From positions 1 to 64,000 of the forward strand of contig JAFMCB010000002.1 in assembly GCA_017858095.1 (NCBI GenBank): DNA of 64,000 nucleotides, in the 5' to 3' direction. The notes beneath the pieces are model-generated. The model ran no database searches and was not told the origin of the DNA. It saw only the letters and a program-made list of their open reading frames with translations. Below are positions 1 to 7,297 of this stretch, piece after piece; position 1 is the first letter of the stretch; each line of letters opens with the position of its first letter. The position numbers and the translations under genes were made by a program. The DNA comes from Methylophilaceae bacterium (GTDB lineage: Bacteria; Pseudomonadota; Gammaproteobacteria; Burkholderiales; Methylophilaceae).

Positions 1-11
1 AATGTGTTATT

Positions 12-30
12 GCGAATCATTATCATTTTC
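12..30 (-). promoter_or_regulatory. Fur box at the left edge
   Basis: Read on the minus strand, this 19-base stretch matches the classical Fur consensus (GATAATGATAATCATTATC) at 15 of 19 positions by my count, with the core AATGATAATGATT intact. It lies beyond the sRNA terminator, so it most likely serves a gene to the left of the window, transcribed leftwards. Iron repression of that gene is inferred. It is 157 bases from the sigma factor start, so an effect on that gene is possible but less likely. Confidence 0.55.
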
Positions 31-39
31 ATTAGAAAT

Positions 40-65
40 AAAAAAAGCCCAAATATCGCTTGGGC
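40..65 (-). terminator. Rho-independent terminator of the left-facing sRNA
   Basis: On the minus strand GCCCAA (65-60) pairs with TTGGGC (52-47) around a 7-base loop and is followed at once by seven T residues (46-40). On the plus strand there is no T tract after the stem, so it serves a leftward transcript. No protein gene lies between it and the sigma factor gene, so it implies a short non-coding transcript. Confidence 0.75.
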
Positions 66-106
66 AAAGCGGCAATAGTTGAACAGGAGGAAATAACTAT
101 TACAAC
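41..106 (-). ncRNA. Candidate ECF-driven small RNA with an anti-Shine-Dalgarno loop
   Basis: The region sits between a left-facing promoter motif (138-112) and a terminator (65-40), giving a predicted RNA of about 60-66 bases. On the minus strand AATAGTT (101-95) pairs perfectly with AACTATT (80-74). The 14-base loop between them holds TTCCTCCTGTT, the complement of a strong ribosome binding site. A short spacer then leads into the GC-rich terminator hairpin. An exposed C-rich loop followed by a terminator is typical of trans-acting bacterial sRNAs that block translation starts. The only minus-strand ATG frame here encodes 7 residues (MGPSTWL) and starts upstream of the predicted RNA start. 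The same 11-base loop recurs after amt. Expression is not proven. Confidence 0.6.
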
Positions 107-107
107 C

Positions 108-138
108 AAGTAGACGGGCCCATTTAATTTTAGTCAGG
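108..138 (-). promoter_or_regulatory. Left-facing ECF-type promoter (sRNA)
   Basis: On the minus strand CCTGAC (138-133), a 16-base spacer (132-117) and CGTCTACTT (116-108) repeat exactly the elements and spacing of the right-facing promoter. The two -35 elements abut and make the 12-base palindrome GTCAGGCCTGAC (133-144). The expected start is about base 104-107. Confidence 0.6.
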
Positions 139-169
139 CCTGACAAATTTTGTATTATTGCGTCTACTT
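139..169 (+). promoter_or_regulatory. Right-facing ECF-type promoter (sigma gene, likely autoregulated)
   Basis: CCTGAC (139-144), a 16-base spacer and CGTCTACTT (161-169) lie directly before the sigma gene. CGTC-type -10 elements are known for many ECF sigma factors. A start near 171-173 would give a leader of only about 15 bases, beginning at the ribosome binding site AAGGAGGAA. The same bipartite motif precedes the secreted Sel1 gene and a gene at 24.5 kb. Confidence 0.6.
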
Positions 170-186
170 TTGTAAGGAGGAAGATC

Positions 187-762
187 ATGTGGCAGCAGGA
201 ATGTTTTGTGCTTTTGAAAAGTCCGTCCAAAAATGATCAGACAAAAGGTATCAATATTTTATATAAAAATATGAGCCAGTCTTTTAAAGGCTTTTTGTTT
301 AATCAAAAATTTACAAAAGAACAAACAGAGGAAGTGCTTCAAGAGGCGTTTATTAAAATTATTAAAAATTTTAAAGCAGTAAAAAATGAGACCTCCTTTG
401 AGGCATGGTGTTGGCAAATTTTACGAAACAGTAAAAATGATTATTTGCGTGAAATTAAGAAAAATAGAAGCGCAATGACTGTTAATGAAATAGAAAATGT
501 TGAAGATAGTGAAATGACAAAAAACATACAACAAACTGTATTTGACCAATCTATAGATGATTGTGTTGCATTAGGCATTCAAAAGTTTAATGCAGCAGAC
601 CCTGATCGTGGCTATGCCATCCTGCTGCAAATGGATGGCTACGCAATAAAAGATATTGCAATGAGAATAGATAGAACACCTGCAGCAACTAAAGAATTTC
701 TGCGTCAAGTAAGAATTAAATTAGCACCCTTTATTAAACATTGTTTAGATATTATTGAATGA
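187..762 (+). CDS. ECF-type RNA polymerase sigma factor
   Basis: A 191-residue sigma-70 family protein of extracytoplasmic-function size. Region 2 is visible at about residues 45-92: a QEAFIKIIKNF helix, then the SFEAWCWQILRN segment that binds core polymerase and the -10 element. Region 4 is at about 145-187, with a helix-turn-helix ending in RTPAATKEFLRQVRIKL for the -35 element. There is no region 1 or 3. The strong ribosome binding site AAGGAGG lies 6 bases before the ATG. The next gene starts inside its stop codon (ATGA), as expected for a sigma/anti-sigma pair. The promoter motif upstream suggests it transcribes its own gene. The signal it answers to is unknown; the assignment to ECF sigma is firm, but the subgroup is not resolved. 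Confidence 0.88.
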   Translation: MWQQECFVLLKSPSKNDQTKGINILYKNMSQSFKGFLFNQKFTKEQTEEVLQEAFIKIIKNFKAVKNETSFEAWCWQILRNSKNDYLREIKKNRSAMTVNEIENVEDSEMTKNIQQTVFDQSIDDCVALGIQKFNAADPDRGYAILLQMDGYAIKDIAMRIDRTPAATKEFLRQVRIKLAPFIKHCLDIIE

Positions 763-1451
763 AAAAAATTAATATAGACGACGCATGGCTTCAAATTATT
801 CGTGGAGATGTAATTACTGCCATGGATAATAAATGGCGCCTGCAGGCAAGATTAGTTAGAGCGGCCCTTAGCAAAGAAAAAAGCCGAATGGAGCAATTTA
901 AGATAGATGATAGTAAGGTGCTTTTTAATATTCATCAGGCATGTGGCACAAAAAATAAGAATTCCGCAATAGTCACCCATTTTTCAAAATGGATTGGCAT
1001 ACTAGTTTTAGGAAGCGGCATTGTGTATGCAACAAAAACCTTGCTTCATTTTACAGAGTTTCAAGAAACTACCATTATAAGCGAATCAGCTGATGCAACT
1101 ATTAATGTTATTACCAATGATAAAAAAGGCTTCTGGAGTGAATGGTTTGATTCTTCCGGTGGCTTTATAGGTTTTTGGTCTAAGTTACAATTGCAGCACT
1201 ATGACCAAGTCATAGATACTCAAAACAGTAATTGTTCACCAAGTAATTTAATTTTTAGTGATTGTTTACAATTAGCTAAGCAAAATAATGCCAATGCACA
1301 ATTCAATGTTGCACTAATGTATGAACAAGGTATTCAAATTGATCAAAATTATGAGAAAGCCTTTGAGTGGTATAAAAAGTCTGCTGCATTAGGTAATTCT
1401 CAAGCACAATTTAATATGGATTATTTAATAGAAAAAAAATTAATTCATTAA
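759..1451 (+). CDS. Membrane protein with C-terminal Sel1 repeats, candidate anti-sigma factor
   Basis: 230 residues. An N-terminal cytosolic part (1-77) is rich in charged residues, followed by one membrane helix at about 78-95 (WIGILVLGSGIVYA). The C-terminal part would be periplasmic, with Sel1-like repeats at about 165-225 (NAQFNVALMYEQG, then AFEWYKKSAALGN). It overlaps the sigma gene by 4 bases. Cytosolic head, single helix and periplasmic sensor is the usual anti-sigma layout, but I recognise no known anti-sigma domain or zinc motif, so the role is inferred from position. Residues 125-139 carry a motif, FWxxWF then GxFxGF, that recurs in the secreted protein encoded next. The function could instead be a Sel1 scaffold unrelated to sigma control. 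Confidence 0.7.
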   Translation: MKKINIDDAWLQIIRGDVITAMDNKWRLQARLVRAALSKEKSRMEQFKIDDSKVLFNIHQACGTKNKNSAIVTHFSKWIGILVLGSGIVYATKTLLHFTEFQETTIISESADATINVITNDKKGFWSEWFDSSGGFIGFWSKLQLQHYDQVIDTQNSNCSPSNLIFSDCLQLAKQNNANAQFNVALMYEQGIQIDQNYEKAFEWYKKSAALGNSQAQFNMDYLIEKKLIH

Positions 1452-1455
1452 AGCG

Positions 1456-1486
1456 CCTTACTTTTTTTATATAAAATCGTCTGCTT
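1456..1486 (+). promoter_or_regulatory. ECF-type promoter of the secreted Sel1 gene
   Basis: CCTTAC (1456-1461), exactly 16 bases, then CGTCTGCTT (1478-1486). This differs from the sigma-gene promoter only by one base in each element and keeps the spacing. It lies in the 63-base gap between the membrane Sel1 gene and the secreted Sel1 gene, about 29 bases before the ATG. Confidence 0.55.
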
Positions 1487-1514
1487 GGTTGAAGAAATCA
1501 TTTATGAGGCGATT

Positions 1515-2759
1515 ATGAAAATAAAAAAAATATCATGTATTTTGAGCTCCTTATTTTTTATTACAACCAGTAACGCAGGTGATACATGCTTACAGCAGAA
1601 TTTTTGGGATATCTGGTTTAATCAAGGAAGCTTTAAGGGGTTTGGCCTACCTCCATCAGAGACACAAATCCAGAAAGCTCAAGTTGAACTAGCTGAAAAT
1701 TACTATCTTGGTGACAGAATAGCTAAGAATTATAAAAGTGCATACGATTTATTTTTAAGAGCCTCCAAAGGAGATTTAACCCAAGCAAATTTTAGACTCG
1801 GTCTCATGAATCATTATGGTCAGGGAAAAGAAAAAGATTTAATTAAGGCATTTGATCATTATCAGTTAGCGGCAAATCAAAATGATAATGAAGCTCAATT
1901 TAATTTAGCATTAATGTATCGCTATGGATTAGGGATAGAGAAAAATTTAACAGAAGCTTACCATTGGTTTTACCGCTCAGCTGCTTCAGAAGAGATGAAG
2001 GCTGTTGACGCCTGTTTTGAAGCAAAATCAACAGTACCAGAGGCACAATTTAATTTAGCCCAAATGTATCACTATGGCTTTGGCACAAAAAAAGATGTTA
2101 AAAAAGCATTTAACTGGTATGAAAAAGCCGCGCAGAATAATTTAAAAGAAGCTCAATTTAATTTTGCAAAATTAATTCTCACTGGAGAAGCAGCAGATTA
2201 TCATTTTGATATCGCTATTGAAAATTATCGGTTAGCGGCCAAGCAAGGCTTGCTTGAGGCGCAATTAAATTTAGCACAACTTTACCACTACGGGCCAAGC
2301 TATTTTCAAAATTTCAAAAAAGCATTTAAATGGTACCAGGCAGCGGCAAATCAAGGATCAAACGAGGCAATTTTTAATTTAGCTTTAATGCAGCAATATG
2401 GTAGAGGAACAATACAAAATCATATTTCTGCGAAAAATTATTATCACCAAATTGAGGAAAAAAATATTCCAGAAGTATATGTTAATTTAGGATTTATCTA
2501 TCATTACGGTTTGGGTACACCTGTTAATGATCAGAAAGCTAAAAGTTATTTTGAAAAAGCCTCCAAGCATAAATTTGGCGAAGCCGATTTTCATCTCGGA
2601 ATAATTTATCGGGATGGCCGCGGCGTGGCAAAGAATTTAGTTCTTGCGGACTCTTTTTTTCAAATGGCAAATGAAAAAGGGATTTATGAGGCAAAAGAAA
2701 TTATAAAGACACTTGCTTTGCGTGAGTCTGATGATATCAATTTGTTTGAGGCGCCATAA
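1515..2759 (+). CDS. Secreted Sel1-repeat protein
   Basis: The ATG at 1515 is preferred over an upstream TTG at 1485 because it gives a clean signal peptide (MKIKK, hydrophobic core, cleavage near SNA-GD) and has GAGG 6 bases upstream. The mature protein is about 390 residues and is almost wholly Sel1-like repeats of about 36 residues, roughly ten copies, with the recurring core EAQFNLALMYxYGxG. One repeat carries an insertion with a cysteine. Sel1 repeats are alpha-solenoids for protein-protein binding and are common in periplasmic signalling and virulence proteins. Residues 30-43 (FWDIWFNQGSFKGF) resemble residues 125-139 of the membrane protein before it. It has its own ECF-type promoter, so it is probably an output or a feedback partner of the sigma system. 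The binding partner is unknown. Confidence 0.82.
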   Translation: MKIKKISCILSSLFFITTSNAGDTCLQQNFWDIWFNQGSFKGFGLPPSETQIQKAQVELAENYYLGDRIAKNYKSAYDLFLRASKGDLTQANFRLGLMNHYGQGKEKDLIKAFDHYQLAANQNDNEAQFNLALMYRYGLGIEKNLTEAYHWFYRSAASEEMKAVDACFEAKSTVPEAQFNLAQMYHYGFGTKKDVKKAFNWYEKAAQNNLKEAQFNFAKLILTGEAADYHFDIAIENYRLAAKQGLLEAQLNLAQLYHYGPSYFQNFKKAFKWYQAAANQGSNEAIFNLALMQQYGRGTIQNHISAKNYYHQIEEKNIPEVYVNLGFIYHYGLGTPVNDQKAKSYFEKASKHKFGEADFHLGIIYRDGRGVAKNLVLADSFFQMANEKGIYEAKEIIKTLALRESDDINLFEAP

Positions 2760-2761
2760 TC

Positions 2762-2905
2762 ATGTGGCGCGCCTCACATTTTATTAAAATAATTTTATTA
2801 ATAGTTTCTTTACTGCTTCTTGTTGAAATATTAGATTCAACTATTAATAACAGGATAGATATTATTTTAAAAGTTTATGATCAAGTAGTGATACCACCAA
2901 AATGA
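2762..2905 (+). CDS. Small single-pass membrane protein (47 residues)
   Basis: A short frame starting 2 bases after the Sel1 stop codon, with GAGGCG upstream acting as ribosome binding site. The product starts MWRASHFIKIILLIVSLLLL, with one hydrophobic helix at about residues 8-23. A polar tail follows and ends VYDQVVIPPK. The tight coupling and the well-formed membrane helix support a real gene, co-transcribed with the Sel1 gene. No family is recognised. It might be a small regulator or assembly factor of the upstream membrane system; this is inference. It ends 38 bases before the next gene. Confidence 0.55.
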   Translation: MWRASHFIKIILLIVSLLLLVEILDSTINNRIDIILKVYDQVVIPPK

Positions 2906-2943
2906 TAATTTTTCTTTATTAGGTTTTCATTCTAGAATAAGCC

Positions 2944-3624
2944 ATGAAGAAAAATAGCCATAACGTGAACAGCGAAACAACTATTGTGCAAAGCAAAATT
3001 GAAAACGAATTTCGTGATGCATCTAATAGTTTAGAAAAAGTTGTTCCGGCAGTGACGATGTTTGGCAGTGCGAGAATAAATAAAAATGATAAATATTATC
3101 AATTAGCAGAAAATATTGCTTTTGGTTTGTCAAATAACGGTTTTAATATATTCTCAGGTGGTGGCTCAGGAATTATGGAGGCATCAAACAAAGGGGCATT
3201 TCATGGCAAAGCAAAAAGTATAGGGTTAAATATTTCTTTACCGCATGAACAGACACCAAATCACTATCAAGATTTAAGTATTGAATTCAATTATTTTTTT
3301 ACCCGTAAAATTATGTTTATTAAATATGCTTCTGCATTTGTTGTGTTGCCTGGGGGATTTGGTACTTTAGATGAATTATTGCAAGTCCTTACATTGATTC
3401 AAACCAACAAGATTAAGCAAGTTCCAATAATTTTAATTGGTTCAGATTTTTGGTCAGGATTATTGCAATGGATAGAGACAGCGTTGCTGAAGCAACAAAT
3501 GATTCAAAAAGATGATTTACATTTAATATCAATAATGAATGATGCAGATCAGGTTATTAATTACGTTACAGCTTTTTACCAGAAAGATGGCAATGAATAT
3601 TGTATTCAACAAAAGTTGCCATAA
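2944..3624 (+). CDS. LOG family Rossmann-fold protein (TIGR00730-like)
   Basis: 226 residues. The two signature motifs of the lysine-decarboxylase-like / LOG family are present: GGGSGIMEASNKG at about residues 77-89 and PGGFGTLDEL at about 137-146. Members studied in detail are cytokinin riboside 5'-monophosphate phosphoribohydrolases or related nucleotide 5'-monophosphate nucleosidases in the cytosol. The N-terminal 30 residues (FRDASNSLEKVVPAVTMFGSARI) match the longer bacterial subgroup. The next gene starts 3 bases after its stop, so the two are probably co-transcribed. The exact substrate cannot be told from sequence. Confidence 0.85.
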   Translation: MKKNSHNVNSETTIVQSKIENEFRDASNSLEKVVPAVTMFGSARINKNDKYYQLAENIAFGLSNNGFNIFSGGGSGIMEASNKGAFHGKAKSIGLNISLPHEQTPNHYQDLSIEFNYFFTRKIMFIKYASAFVVLPGGFGTLDELLQVLTLIQTNKIKQVPIILIGSDFWSGLLQWIETALLKQQMIQKDDLHLISIMNDADQVINYVTAFYQKDGNEYCIQQKLP

Positions 3625-3627
3625 TTT

Positions 3628-4488
3628 ATGAGTTATCAAATTCAAACAATTGATGCCCTCGCATATAAAAAATTATTCATCAGATTACCTGAATCGCATA
3701 AAGGTAAAAATGGATCTTTGCTTTGCATTGGCGGAAGTCCAGGTATGGCGGGAGCAATTTTATTGGCAGCAAAAGCTGCGCTTTTTTCTGGAGCCGGGCT
3801 GATTAATGTTTTAATGTTAGATTCTAATTCTGCCCATGTTGATGTTTCGCTTCCTGAAATTATGATTAGAGCGCCCCATCATTTAGTGGCAGAACAAATT
3901 CAACAAATATCACCCAATACTATTATTTTAGGACCAGGGTTGGAGCCAAATGAGTTAAATTATAAAATGATGTTGCAGACTTTATTAATAGATTTGCCCA
4001 TTGTTATTGATGCAGGCGCATTATCTCTGCTAGCTCAATATGACGATTTAATGGAAGTGTTAAAAAAAAGAAAAAGCAGAACAGTTTTAACGCCACATCC
4101 TGGAGAAGCTGCAAAATTATTAAAAAAACTAACACAGGATGTTCAAAAAAATCGTGAATTAAGTTGCTTAGAGTTAGTTGAAAGAACTAGGGCAATTATC
4201 GTATTAAAAGGCCAAGAAACTTTGGTTGCCGAGGATGATAAAACGATATTTCGCTGTCGGGAGGGCAATAGCGGAATGTCTTCCGCAGGTATGGGTGATA
4301 TTTTGACTGGCACAATCGGCGCTTTAATTGCTCAAGCAAAAAACTACAAAATTAATTTATTTAATGCTTGCCTGTTAGGGGTTCAAATTCATTCACTATC
4401 AGCTGACCGATTAGTTGAAAAAGGGATAGGCCCAATTGGATTGACTGCGACTGAAGTTGTTAATGAAATTCGAAAGTTATTAAATTAA
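3628..4488 (+). CDS. nnrD: ADP/ATP-dependent NAD(P)HX dehydratase
   Basis: 286 residues with the ribokinase-like fold of the C-terminal half of bifunctional Nnr. It repairs hydrated NADH or NADPH (NAD(P)HX) by ATP- or ADP-driven dehydration. Seen in the sequence: the N-terminal KGKNGSLLCIGGSPGMAGA (about 25-43), LTPHPGE at about 154-160, and the GNSGMSSAGMGDILTG signature near residue 213 that holds the phosphate-binding loop and catalytic Asp. The epimerase half (NnrE) is absent here, so this is the stand-alone form and the epimerase must be elsewhere or missing. It follows the LOG gene by 3 bases and converges on the peroxiredoxin gene with one base between. Confidence 0.85.
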   Translation: MSYQIQTIDALAYKKLFIRLPESHKGKNGSLLCIGGSPGMAGAILLAAKAALFSGAGLINVLMLDSNSAHVDVSLPEIMIRAPHHLVAEQIQQISPNTIILGPGLEPNELNYKMMLQTLLIDLPIVIDAGALSLLAQYDDLMEVLKKRKSRTVLTPHPGEAAKLLKKLTQDVQKNRELSCLELVERTRAIIVLKGQETLVAEDDKTIFRCREGNSGMSSAGMGDILTGTIGALIAQAKNYKINLFNACLLGVQIHSLSADRLVEKGIGPIGLTATEVVNEIRKLLN

Positions 4489-4489
4489 A

Positions 4490-5311
4490 TTATTTAAATT
4501 CACCGCGACTTCTTTTTTTACCCTTTTCAGATCCGCTAAAAAAACCTGGTTGCTTGATAAATTTTAAATAATTCTCAAAAGTGTCGACATCGTCAGTTTG
4601 ATACTTATCTTTAATATCTTCATTTTGAATTTCATTTGATATTATAACCTTGTCACCGGGTAGCCAATCAGCAGGGGTTGAAACATCATATTTAGAAGAT
4701 ACTTGTAATGCGTCCACGATTCTTAATATTTCTTTAAAATTTCTTCCAATATTTTTAGGATAAATAAGAATAGTTTGAATTTTATTATTAGGGTCAATAA
4801 TAAATACTGACCTCACGGTTTCTTTTAATGGACTACCTAGTGAACCTGAGTTTGGAAACGCATTAGGATGATACATTTCATACAGATTAGCTATTTGTAG
4901 TTTTTCGTCGGCAATAATTGGGAATTTGACATCAGTATCGTCAGTAAAAATATCTATCGCATCTAGGATTGTGGTCTCTTTATTAAGCATATCTTTGTAG
5001 CGGTTGATGTCTGGTATCCATTCAAGATGATCTTCGACTGAGTCAGCGCTAAGAGCAATTACTTTGACATTTCTTTTTTTAAATTCAGGCTGAAATAATG
5101 CAGCGCTTGCAAGTTCAGTAGTGCAAACAGGTGTGAAATCACCAGGATGAGAAAATAAAATTACCCAATGATTTTTTGACCATTCATAAAAATTTAAATT
5201 ACCTAAAGTCGTTTTAGCATCGAAATTTGGAGCTTGATCACCAATTTGTAAGGCAAAGCCAGTATTTGTGAAAAGACAAAAAATTAGTGTTATGCATTTT
5301 TTATAGCTCAT
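4490..5311 (-). CDS. Exported 1-Cys peroxiredoxin (Prx6 type)
   Basis: 273 residues. Peroxiredoxin of the AhpC/TSA family, Prx6 subgroup, reducing peroxides. The peroxidatic site is HPGDFTPVC with Cys63. The only other cysteines (6 and 12) are in the leader, so the mature enzyme is 1-Cys. Unusually, the N-terminus is a signal peptide (MSYKK, hydrophobic core, probable cleavage after TGFA at residue 20), which would place it in the periplasm; most Prx6 enzymes are cytosolic. The C-terminal Prx6 extension is present, with a basic tail SEKGKKRSRGEFK. AAGGTAAT precedes the ATG. It is upstream of the DUF3501 / Fe-S / rubrerythrin group but faces away from no divergent gene, so co-transcription with that group from the right is possible across a 72-base gap. 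Confidence 0.88.
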   Translation of the reverse strand: MSYKKCITLIFCLFTNTGFALQIGDQAPNFDAKTTLGNLNFYEWSKNHWVILFSHPGDFTPVCTTELASAALFQPEFKKRNVKVIALSADSVEDHLEWIPDINRYKDMLNKETTILDAIDIFTDDTDVKFPIIADEKLQIANLYEMYHPNAFPNSGSLGSPLKETVRSVFIIDPNNKIQTILIYPKNIGRNFKEILRIVDALQVSSKYDVSTPADWLPGDKVIISNEIQNEDIKDKYQTDDVDTFENYLKFIKQPGFFSGSEKGKKRSRGEFK

Positions 5312-5383
5312 GAATTACCTTATTTAAATTATATCTACGCGCAGTATATCAATATAATTATTTTCATTCATAAGTAAAAGAAT

Positions 5384-5965
5384 TTATGCCAAGTCTTTAA
5401 TTAAGGATTGTTGAATTTCTGGAGCAACAGTAACTTCCGTCTTAAAAAGAGGATGGTCTATGCCAAATAAAATAGGTAAACCAACTTTTGCATCCGCACG
5501 CATATTTTTTGTAAGTTCGAACCTTAAAAAATGTACAGACGCTGTTTTGTCATCGTTTTCACGACTCAGATCTTCATTTGCTATGGCATATATCTTTTCA
5601 CTGTCTTCAATTTTGACCCAAATAGATTTTTCTATTCCAATAAGCTTTGCTAGTGCTTTTTTTCTCTCTTCAACTTTTTCATATTCAATCATGAATGTTG
5701 CTTTCCAATTTGACCCATCAGGGATAAGAGGATTATAGACATCAAGCTCTTCTTGAATTCCATCCGCTTCAAAAATTTTTTCAATACGTAGCATTTCTTG
5801 AACCTGATATTGCATTGTTAATTTATCTTCAAAATAAATAGCCGCATGCGGGTTGAGCACCAAGCGCCTATTTTTTTTATGTGCCATTACTTTTTTTCTA
5901 AATTCTTCACGTATTGCAGCATATTTTTCTAAGCTGAATAAATCTTTTTTCTCTAAATGTGCCAT
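5384..5965 (-). CDS. DUF3501 family protein
   Basis: 193 residues, cytosolic, with no signal peptide. It resembles the DUF3501 family: starts MAHLEKKDLFSLEKYAAIREEFRKKVMAHKK, then a middle LEKxxxYDxLIPDGSNWKATFMIEY segment (here VYNPLIPDGSNWKATF) and a C-terminal HFLRFEL block. These proteins nearly always occur beside a rubrerythrin and a GlpC-like Fe-S protein, as here. No biochemical role is established to my knowledge; a part in peroxide or oxygen protection is inferred from context. The Fe-S gene ends immediately before it (adjacent bases), so the two are translated from one message. Confidence 0.82.
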   Translation of the reverse strand: MAHLEKKDLFSLEKYAAIREEFRKKVMAHKKNRRLVLNPHAAIYFEDKLTMQYQVQEMLRIEKIFEADGIQEELDVYNPLIPDGSNWKATFMIEYEKVEERKKALAKLIGIEKSIWVKIEDSEKIYAIANEDLSRENDDKTASVHFLRFELTKNMRADAKVGLPILFGIDHPLFKTEVTVAPEIQQSLIKDLA

Positions 5966-7297
5966 TTATAATCCATAAGCCTTTCTTAATAATGATATGG
6001 GATGCTCTGGTTGTGACCCATCGTTTTTTATATGACCAATATGATGGCCCGCCATTGCACAATCACTGCCATAATGATCTGATTCATTTTGGTTAATTTT
6101 ATTTACAACAGGCTTCACTATTTTGACGGAAAAATCATGACATTCTTTTTTAACTGCATAGGTTCCATCATGTCCCGAACAACGTTCAATAATTTGCACT
6201 TCAGTATTGGGAATTAAGGCCAAGGTATCTCTAGTTTTTGGCCCAATATTTTGCACCCTTTGATGGCATGCAGCATGATAAGAAACTTTACCAAGCCCCT
6301 GCTTAAAATCTTTCATAAATTTGTCTTCTTTGTTTCTAAGCATTAAGTACTCAAACGGATCAAAGAAAGCATTTTTAACCTTGATCACTTCGGAGTCTTC
6401 GGGAAACATTAATGGCAATTCTTGCTTAAACATTAAAACACATGATGGAATTAGTGAAGTTAAATCCCAGCCTTCATCAACTAATTTAGCTAAAACAGGA
6501 ATATTAATATTTTTAGCTTTTTCTACCGCTTCTAGATTTCCTAATTCAAGCTTTGGAATAGCACAACATGTTTCTTTTTCAGTAAGCTTGACCAAAATAT
6601 TATTATGCTCGAAAACTTTAAAGAAATCTTCACCTGGACCAGGCTCATTCCGATTCATAAAACATGTGGCAAATAATGCTACTTTTCCCTTTGTCACGCC
6701 GACGGTTTCTGGAATGATAGTTGTTTGATGATTTCTTAATCTTTTTCTAAGGGTATTGCTTTCAAATTTTGGTAACCAAGCTTTAGCATGAATACCTGCA
6801 ACTGCCTCTAAAGCTTTTCTTGCAAAACCAACCTTGTTTACAGCATTTACGGTTTGCGCAATAACCGGTATTCCCGCAATTTTTCCGACGGTGTCTGTGC
6901 TTGTCAATACTTTGTCTCGTAATTTTGCATCACCTTTTTTGTAATAAATAGCTTTGGCACGCAACATTAAATGCGGAAAATCAACATTCCATTCGTGTGG
7001 AGGAACATACGGACATTTCGTCATGTAGCAAAGATCACATAGATAACATTGATCCACAACTTTCTTAAAATCTGTTTTGGCAACCCCATCCACTTCCATG
7101 GTTTCAGATTCATCAACTAAGTCAAAAAGCGTTGGAAATGATTGACACAAACTTACGCATCGACGACAACCATGGCAGATATCATAAACACGTTCTAATT
7201 CTTCATTTAAAGAACTTTCGTTATAAAAATCTGGATTTCGCCAGTCAATTGGATGACGCGTGGGCGCCTGTAAACTTCCTTCTTTGGGTGCGGACAT
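5966..7297 (-). CDS. Heterodisulfide-reductase-related Fe-S oxidoreductase (GlpC-like)
   Basis: 443 residues. The N-terminal part has two [4Fe-4S] motifs: CHGCRRCVSLC at about residues 40-50 and CYLCDLCYMTKCP at about 84-96. The C-terminal half holds two cysteine-rich CCG-like domains: CCAIPKLELGN near residue 244, and CHQRVQNIGPKT with CSGHDGT near 345-380. This is the architecture of GlpC/HdrD-type electron carriers. It probably passes electrons to or from rubrerythrin encoded just upstream, in an oxygen or peroxide defence chain (inference from the conserved gene trio). A terminator hairpin sits immediately before the ATG, leaving no normal ribosome binding site. The start is supported by the family-typical SLQAPTRHPIDWRNPDFYN. 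Confidence 0.85.
   Translation of the reverse strand: MSAPKEGSLQAPTRHPIDWRNPDFYNESSLNEELERVYDICHGCRRCVSLCQSFPTLFDLVDESETMEVDGVAKTDFKKVVDQCYLCDLCYMTKCPYVPPHEWNVDFPHLMLRAKAIYYKKGDAKLRDKVLTSTDTVGKIAGIPVIAQTVNAVNKVGFARKALEAVAGIHAKAWLPKFESNTLRKRLRNHQTTIIPETVGVTKGKVALFATCFMNRNEPGPGEDFFKVFEHNNILVKLTEKETCCAIPKLELGNLEAVEKAKNINIPVLAKLVDEGWDLTSLIPSCVLMFKQELPLMFPEDSEVIKVKNAFFDPFEYLMLRNKEDKFMKDFKQGLGKVSYHAACHQRVQNIGPKTRDTLALIPNTEVQIIERCSGHDGTYAVKKECHDFSVKIVKPVVNKINQNESDHYGSDCAMAGHHIGHIKNDGSQPEHPISLLRKAYGL

Noticed and set aside
109-132. A 7-codon minus-strand frame (MGPSTWL) near the sRNA
   Set aside because: No ribosome binding site, and it begins upstream of the predicted RNA start, within the promoter.
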